The translations under genes were made by a program, and so were the position numbers. A DNA stretch of 64,000 nt from Mesostigma viride (lineage: Eukaryota > Streptophyta > Mesostigmatophyceae > Mesostigmatales > Mesostigmataceae). This document shows positions 56,546-64,000 of the stretch, in pieces. Position 1 is the first letter of the stretch; every line of letters starts with the position of its first letter. The stretch is taken from contig RPFO01000156.1 in NCBI GenBank assembly GCA_009746045.1, positions 754,653-818,652 of the forward strand, in the 5' to 3' direction. The notes under the pieces are model-generated. The model made no database searches and had not been told where the DNA came from. It saw only the letters and a list, made by a program, of their open reading frames with translations.

Positions 56546-59500
56546 CACTAATACTCATCCTACACTAATCCTCATCCTACACTAATACTCATCCATTCCT
56601 ACTAGAAAGGTGGGTAAACCTGCCATGACCTATACACAGCAGTTGCTGGCCGACGTCGTGGTCCCTGAGCTCAGTTTGAACACCGCCGGCATTTCCTCCC
56701 TCTCTCTTGCTTGGACCGCTATGCAGAACAAGAGGAGGTTGCAGACGATTGTCCAGGCTCACACGCCAGCCCCTGTTCATGGGCAAGCGCCACAACGGTC
56801 TGAAAGTGCCAAAAAACACCCATCTTACTCCTCCTAGCTGCACTAATATTCGGATGATGGTCAAACTTGGTGGCTGGCTTCTCCATGGTACCCAGATTTA
56901 CTGTGCCAAGTCACACCTTGGTTGGCCACTTGGTGCTCACAGAATGGTGACGTCCAAAAGCATAAAAAACGCCAAAATTGCCAGTTTTATTCATAATTAA
57001 TTCCACAAACAACACAATTAATGTCGTTTTGACCTGGAAATGGGCAGACACATTAAATATAACATATGCAGCTCAAGTACCAAGTTGCAACCGAAATAGA
57101 GATGGGATGGCCAGAAATTATGCTGTCAACCGTCACAAATACGGTCATTTGGAGCATTTTATGGATCATTAAATGCACCCAACAGTGCAAATGAGCTCAG
57201 ATTAACCTGGAAGTAAGCAAACACTTTACTTGCAACATCTGCAGGCTGGCTGCAAAGTTGCACCTTGATTGAACACCAACTAGTTACATGATTCTGCTGT
57301 CACGCGTCACTCTCGCGCAAAATTTGGATATATAATGCACCACAGGTAGCGCAAATGAGTTCAGACAGAGCTGAAATTTTTAATGCAATTTAAATAGAGC
57401 ATGCTGAACATGATTGCCAAGTATTACCTCAGTCACACCACAGATGACGATGTGTCACAGTGACACGTGACAGCAGCCAACATCATATATATATATTTCC
57501 TTACAAGTTCATACCCCATAACAGTACGAGCTGAGGTAAGGTTGAACTCCAACTTGGTTATCTCCACCCATACATGTGGCATGCACTTCATCATGGAAAT
57601 ACATGAACAGTTGTCTCTTTGATACATCAATAGTATTAACTACCAACATTCCAATGGTGGGGCGTGTTGAGAGAGAGCAACTAGTTGGCAAGTCAAATAG
57701 TGGTTCGAAGCAAACATGGCTGCACACTACATTTGCTTGCAGTTGCTATCTAACATCTCTAGCACATTAACTAGCCAGCTAGCTCGCATGCCAAACAATC
57801 TTCTAAAGGTGCATGGGCATTTTTTTATGTGTTGTTCATCGTGCACCCTGGACTACCAATCCTAGTGAAGCATGGGCTATGCACGGCAGATGGAGGATGT
57901 GGCCATGGGCATGCCATGAGCAGATGCCAGCGAAGGTGCTGGCAGCAGGCAGGTCAGGCAGCAGTAGTGGGATCTAGTGATGCAGAAGAGAGTGGCACAT
58001 GTGGTAGAAAGTAATGCAGATGGCAGTAGTATGGCCAGTGGCACGAGGCAGCGATCATGAAGGCTATCGTTATGCAGATAGACGTTATGGTCTAGCCTTG
58101 AGGTTATGTTGCTACTGCTGCATGATGGAAGGGAAATTTATGTGGCAGGTGGCACGGTACAGCCAACAGTGGTGTAGTGTGCAAACCAACTCATTGGGGT
58201 GGGCTTGTGGTGAAAGCTCTCCATTCAGATTTCCGTGGCAACACACCAGGTCATGATATTCTGTGGTGCTGGCAAGTGGTAGTGACAGATTGATCATGCC
58301 AGTGATTGATAGCAATGGTGAGCAGTAGGGTGCCTTCTTTGATACTACTGGCATTATCTGTTGTGCCAGGTGCCAGCTATGTCAGCTGCCGATGCTGCTA
58401 AATGTGGCCCCAGTTTCTGGTGCTACGATAGAAGAGATGAAGAGGGCCGGCAGGAACTTGTGGCTGCAATCACGATCAAGGCTGCGATGGGCGAAGTCAA
58501 TATGGCAGATTGTGGCAGCAATGGTGCAGGGCCTGGCGTTATCGTTAATGGCAGATTCCATACTGAGTTGTAGGGACACTGCCAGCAGTTACACCAACAG
58601 GCGAGACTCATGGTGGTGGACGTTGCTCCTGGTGGGAGTCTATAATATCTGTCACATGGGTATGCGCACACGATGCACCTGGTGGTCCTCCATGCTAACG
58701 ACAGGAATGTTGGTATTGCTATGCAATCGTGGCACTGCTAACAACGGCGTAACAGTGGTAGGTGTGTTGGGGTGGTGGGGAGTGATGTGGCAGTGGTGTG
58801 GCAGCAAGCACTTTGGTAATCGTTATTGTGATGTTGTTGTGAGCCCGTAGAAGGTGTCCTGGTGAGATTCATGCCTCTGTTGTGCCCGCAACAATATTCA
58901 TCATCATAGGCAGCAACCATATCAAAGACAAATCAGCCCCCTTCCATGTATAGTACTTAATTCTCAGCCTGCTTCAACATATCTGAATGTAACAAGGGCA
59001 ATGAATCCTGGGTTTCCCAAGGCAGCAACAACATCTGCGCACTTCACATACCTGGGCTCCCCCCTGGTTTCTTCGTGCCTCCCAGCCCCAGATCAGAACA
59101 CGCCGCCCATCATTGATAAACATGGTGCATTATAATCTGGCCAAGGAAAGAGGTTGAAATACTTACCAACAGTCCGCTAAAGTGGAGCCCCAGCAGCGTG
59201 TTGTATGGCCTGTGAAAGCTGGATAAGCTCCAGGGTTGCACATCAACACACCTATATGTGCTGACTGTTGAATACAGGACATGTACCTTCTGTTTGTTGC
59301 CTTCAGGCTCAGCTTCCTACGCCATGAATTACACTTGGAAGAATGAACAGGCGCACATCACGCTGTTTGGGGAGGCTGGCCATGGCTTACGTCTCCCTCT
59401 CGAGCAGCGATGCTTGACGAGGCGTCCGGCGTAACATGAACGAGGCGCTTTCACGAGCCTCGGGGAAAGAGACAGGCAGAAAATCTGGAAGGGGAACGGG

Positions 59501-62181
59501 GCTGGCTTCACCCTACCTTGGATCCGGATGCCGAAAAAGCAGGTTCCACTGTACAGCGTCGACTCAACCAGCGCAATGCGTATTCATGCTTCATTTCGCA
59601 ACGATCGCAGGCGATATTCAGTGATGAGCGCAGGTCTACACTACAGAGCCAGCAAAAAATCAGGCTGGGCTTCGCTCTAGAAGTTGTTGAAGCGCCCTGC
59701 GCAAATGGGATGACAAAAATGAAAGAAACGAGGGAGTGGCATATTTTTACGTGCGTTGCCATGATCAGCCCCGCACGCACCCTCCGGCAGTTCCAACTGC
59801 TGCGGCAACGAGGCATTTACAATGGCAGTCGTTTTAACAAAAAGTTTTTCGGTCAAAATTTTTTGAATTAGTCATAGAATCGTGCGAGCGGCTTACCTTG
59901 AACTACACTGTCGCCGTTTTCGATAAGTTTCCGGTGTGACTTTTGGGGGGTCCACTGCAAAATGCAGCGGACCTGACCCGACCTCGCGAAAATGCCCGCC
60001 CTTTTTCTGTTTTCCTGAAAAAATGGACCGATTTCTTTAGGATAAAAAAATATCTACGTGAAGTAGATGAGTTATGAAGGCTCAAAATGAATTCGCTGTC
60101 CGTAATGTGATCTCAGGACGGTCGCTAGGATTTTCACGGCCGCCATGGGTGCTGCGTGACTTTTTGCCTCGTCGTCACCTTCCCGCCCACCAGATTTTCG
60201 GGATCTCGCGCCAATTTGGTGACGGAGTAAGATGGTCGTTTTTGGCGGGGCTCGGACCGTTGTGGCCCCCCCCCCCAGGAGGAAGGGGCGCTTTGCTGAG
60301 TAGAGTAGGTAGGATTTCCTAGATTAGCTTAGAGTTAGCACTTAGCTTAGTTAGGTTTCGCGGCTTCACTCACCTCCATCCATCAAGCAAGGGAATACGT
60401 GCTACATGATCTCCCAACAGCCAGAGAGCCGGTCACGTTATTATAATTTAATTTAATTTAGTTTTAATCCCATGTTCCCCTCCCACTGAGGACTTATGCT
60501 CATGTGACGCAGTCACGTCATACATTAATCAATTAAATAATTCGGAGTGGGGCCTGCATGGCATAGGACCCTCACCTTAACTAATGAATCAATTACTTAT
60601 TAACAACTCATTCATGCAGTAGGAAATGTCCGACATCTCCAAGCTGACGACTGGGACTAAACCTTCCCAGCTTGCCCATATCTTGTGCCTACCTCGGCAC
60701 CTGGCCTCGGCACCTGGTAGCTGTGCGGGCAAGGTGGCCAGCCAGGCCAAGCAGACGATATCTGATGGTATGCAGGATATAATACTGCAAATCATCATAC
60801 TGCTCAATGTTCATATCCAATCATTGCTTCTACCTATTGGAGTGCGGAGGGGTGGCCAAAGAAAACATTATTATTGCATATGAGTGATCGATAAGCCCAC
60901 GTCAAGGCCGTAGCCACTAGTCTAGCTAGCCAGGCCACGGTCCCAACAGGGGGGCGGCCGGGACATCACATCAACAGGGCCACTTCACCTAGGGGCCAGT
61001 CTTGAGGACCTGGACTTGAACCCCAAACCTGGCCACTCGGCCGCAAGCTGTCCGCATGGCCCCGCCTCTCGTCGCCCCCCATGTTCCCTGCTGCTACCAG
61101 CTCCAGCAGTCCAGCCAGGCGGCAATACACGGGGGAAGCCAAAAGTCTCCCCCTAGGGACTCTCCCCCTACCGCCGGCACCCCTTAAGGGGCACGTAAGG
61201 CTGGGGGGGCTTCTTCTCTGCCATGGGGGTGCTGCCCTCGGCAGCCACCCCAGATCACGGGCTCAGCAGAATCTGTGTAAGGTGATTTCCTCACAGGCAT
61301 AGCACATAGGCATAGCCACGAGCCACGAGCCACGAGGTAGCCATGGCTGACGGCGGAGCTCATAGCTTTCATGTTTGGGCCCCAAATTTGGCCGTGAATA
61401 TCACAATCGCTTCGTCTTTCTAAGATGCATACGCTGATATATTTTCCCGAAGCTATCACGCAATATTATGTCGAGCAAACGCAACTCGACGAATCGCAGT
61501 TTGGAGGCTGCGATGAGCCAAGCAAATACGACTGCAGCTTAATGCGCGGCTGCAGTTTCGCCTCCCGGCCCCGCAGGCAGCGGCCGGTGACCCTAGCCAA
61601 GCGTTAGTGGTTCACTCGGCTCCTCCCGCGGCCTCGCCATCGGCTGGCATCGCCTGACCCCAAACGCAGTCGCTCATCCTTTCCACGCGAACCGCGTTTT
61701 AAGCCCTATACTCCTTCCATGTCGACACTTACGAATGGTACAACATTGCCCCGTGCACCGCTATGAAGTGCATTTTCTAAGGGGAGCTTACGCCTCGCTT
61801 CTTGAGCTGTGCATCCACCTTCACAGCATCCACCGCCTCCTCGAACCGGGCGGCGTCGGGTTTACGCAGAGCCGAGAGCTGCTGCTGACGGGCATGTACA
61901 CCCGGCCCGAGCTTCAGCACGTACATGCTTCTCTGCCGGCTCCCTACTCACGAAGTCTGACGGCGAGATCTGGGCTCCATCCATCTCCGCACCCACACTC
62001 CGCTCCATCCTTATGGAAGCCCTCCAGCAGCACGTGCATGACCCCCCTTGCTGCAGACGTGGCAGCATAATTTGGGCGGCAAGCTGGCTTCTGAGCTCCC
62101 TCACATTTTCACCACCGTCACCTCCACCTCCACCTCCACCCTCGATCCTCGCCTCCACCTCCACCGTCGACATCATTAAAC
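56546..62181. other. 5.6 kb without a recognisable host gene
   Basis: A short ATCCTACACTAATACTC repeat (56535-56595, about three units) opens the region. Open frames such as 59518-59871 (117 codons, plus) and 58392-58850 (152 codons, plus) show no domain or convincing splice context. Composition varies, with AT-rich 56970-57500 and GC-rich 60940-61200. A weak LINE-tail-like stretch lies at 60395-60545. Confidence 0.4.
60395..60545 (+). mobile_element. possible LINE tail related to the one at 63.2 kb
   Basis: GTGCTACATG and CTCCCAAC in the same order as at 63165-63190 are followed by AATTTAATTTAATTTAG and, further on, a TTAATCAATTAAATAA end. The similarity is short. Confidence 0.3.
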
Positions 62182-62553
62182 CCAGCTCCACGACATCGAC
62201 AAGCGCCTCCACGACCACACCATCGCCATCGAGTGCCTGCAAAACACCGCAGGCATCACCGCCCAGGCGGTGAAGGACATCGCTGCCCAGCCGGCATCTG
62301 CTGCATGGCCCAGCCAGCGATGCTCCTCCCGCCCAGACCTGGGCGGACCTGCTCAAGCACCACACCACCTCCACCACCTCCACCATCGCGGCACAGCTCA
62401 AGCAACAAGCCCTCGACCTCCACGAGGAGGCCGATCGCACCCAGCGCAGCCACAATGTCATCGTCAAGCACTTCGACCAGCCGGCAGACGAGACCTCCGC
62501 GACTCTTCTCACGGCATTTAAGCGCGACATTCTTGCCCCCATGCAACTCCCGG
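62182..62553 (+). pseudogene. LINE ORF1-like fragment (coiled coil and RRM-like part)
   Basis: From 62182 the frame reads as a heptad-like helix (Q-L-H-D-I-D-K-R-L-H-D-H-T-I-A-I) for about 37 codons. After a frame change, from 62331 a second helical stretch (A-D-L-L-K-H-H ... Q-L-K-Q-Q-A-L-D-L) leads into R-S-H-N-V-I-V-K-H-F, the start of the RRM typical of L1-like ORF1 proteins. The fragment stops at the repeat B end. Upstream sequence back to about 61.74 kb may belong to the same gene but is too broken to read. Confidence 0.5.
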
Positions 62554-62570
62554 GTGAGCTACGGATGTCA

Positions 62571-62681
62571 ACGATATTTGTTTAAACTTTTGTGTAATTA
62601 TTTTTCTAATGAGATTAGCATAGTACTCCGTGGCATGCCTTTGCGCATGACACGCAAGTACTTACTTACTTACTTACTTAC
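62571..62681 (+). mobile_element. repeat B copy 3 with TTAC tail
   Basis: Inverted relative to copies 1 and 2, from ACGATATTTGTTTAAAC to about six TTAC units. Joined to the ORF1-like fragment just upstream, it suggests that repeat B is the 3' end of that LINE family. Confidence 0.7.
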
Positions 62682-62689
62682 GGATGTTG

Positions 62690-64000
62690 GCTGCCCGCCT
62701 TCCCCGCGCGCGGGGTAAGACCCCCTGCCACCCCAGCAACCCCGGTCTAGGGAATATAGCAGTAGTGCAGATTAGTAAGGCTTAGCCTACCACGTGGCCC
62801 CCGCGCATGTGCGCCCATAATGGCCCCCCATGGATGATGCCTTTAGAATTTAGTCACGCCCTGCCTATAATGGGACTCCCCATGGATGTTGAATTTAGCC
62901 AAGCTCTGCCTATGCAGAGAGTCACTCTCTGCGCTGAGACGCCATGCCCTGGCTTTTGTATATACATACTATTCTGCGCTGGTTGTCTCCTTGACATAGC
63001 CATGATGATCTTCCACCCCCATGCCAGGCCTCCCTTCCAGGAGCTCTGGAAAGTCATGGTGGAGCAGGTGCCCTTGGTGCACCTAGAGCAGGTTTAGCTT
63101 ACATCCCTACCCTTGCAGGAAGTAGCCCAGAATGTATTAAAAGCCCTATGCCCCTTCTCAGGGATATGTGCTACATGTACTCCCAACGGAGTTATGCTCC
63201 TAATTATTTAATTAATTAATAGCACATATGGGCTGCAAAGAGGCCTGATTGCACATGGCACTGCCACACCCTAAGTATAGCCGGACCGCCCTGGGGTGGC
63301 GCGCGCCCGCCCACTGACCTAGAGGCAAATAGCACCGTGGCGAGCGCCAGCCCGATGACCAAAAGGCCAGTGGTGGTGTGGCGCGTGCCAGCCCACTGAC
63401 CCATGCAAAGGCCAGTGGCGCCGTGCAAGCCCCGGTCCACACTACGCCCCCCTCACTTCTAGTCGGGCTGGGCACCTACTGCGGCCGCCCCTCCCCCTTT
63501 GAGACTTAGTCATAGATAATACGAGCGTGAGCTCACAAACTAAACGCGTGCGTTAAACCTGTAGCCTATAACACAGTGGAGCAGACCGCGCCATCAGCTG
63601 CTTCTCCATAGCTAGCGGGCGTCAGGGATCGCTCTTGACAGTCTTGGGCATAGCTCGATTGAAAACCAGCGCTGACGCATCATGCCAAAGCCCATGCGAG
63701 CGCCCATCCAATATCCATGGCCTTAGGAACATCTCCGAGTAAGGAACATTTGTAATGCAGCCCTTTGGTTAATTTTCCGGGAAGGACGGAAGTTATGGAG
63801 AGCATTTACTGGCTTAAATACTCCGCCACATCTCCCCAAGCCATGTCGAGAGCTGTTTTCCCTTCCTGCAACAGACAGCAGGAACGGTACGAAAGTTATG
63901 TGAAGAAAATTATTGTTTGGAAAAAAACTTATCAACAAAAATCAAATGAGATGAACTGCAATGGGATTGGAAAGTGTAGATATTCTTGATGTCTCTTGTC
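62690..64000. other. right edge: no gene recognised, one LINE-like tail
   Basis: A short direct repeat around CCATGGATG(A/T)TG(C/A) occurs near 62828 and 62880. At 63130-63222 ATTAAAAGCC, TCAGGGATATGTGC, CTCCCAACGGAG and a final TTAATTAATTAATA run follow the order of the LINE-A 3' end, so this is a related tail. Direct repeats around GGCCAGTGG and GCCCACTGACC fill 63300-63430. I see no coding sequence. Confidence 0.4.

Overview
The window looks like nuclear DNA of a green alga (Chlorophyta, probably chlorophycean). The reasons are a plant-type NAA15 gene, GC-rich short exons in long low-complexity introns, GT-AG splicing, and a TGTAA polyadenylation-type signal after the NAA15 stop. The species is not identified. 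All gene models come from reading the sequence by eye.

Layout. 0.8-5.6 kb (minus strand): at least five ankyrin exons, each holding exactly one repeat in phase 0/0, from a gene that runs off the left edge. 5.6-8.7 kb: no recognisable gene. 8.7-20.7 kb: a nest of mobile elements. It has several copies of a LINE-derived element that carries only an ORF1-like frame and ends in a hairpin plus a TTAA-repeat tail. One copy is split by a 7.4-kb LTR retrotransposon, another by a SINE-like insert, and both have clean target-site duplications. 21.8-25.2 kb (minus): a two-exon gene for an 812-residue proline/arginine-rich protein with about 22 copies of an R-P-x-S-[VILM]-[YF] motif. 26.56-50.80 kb (plus): a complete 25-exon gene for NAA15, the auxiliary subunit of the NatA N-terminal acetyltransferase (902 residues). 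It faces the previous gene across a 1.4-kb divergent intergenic region. 50.8-64 kb: repeat-rich DNA with very long tetranucleotide arrays, a PD-(D/E)XK-like transposon protein frame, LINE reverse-transcriptase and ORF1 remnants, a hAT-like MITE and a second SINE-like copy. No further host gene is recognised there.

The most unusual signal is in NAA15. In about half of its introns the end of the flanking exon, usually with its 5' splice site, is copied one or more times into the intron ('exon-edge echoes'). Some echoes are short in-frame segments bounded by AG and GT that could act as micro-exons. The introns are also filled with minisatellites (10-, 16-, 21-, 34- and 96-bp units and others), so 2.7 kb of coding sequence is spread over 24.2 kb. 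Many long open frames in the window are only satellite DNA without stop codons.
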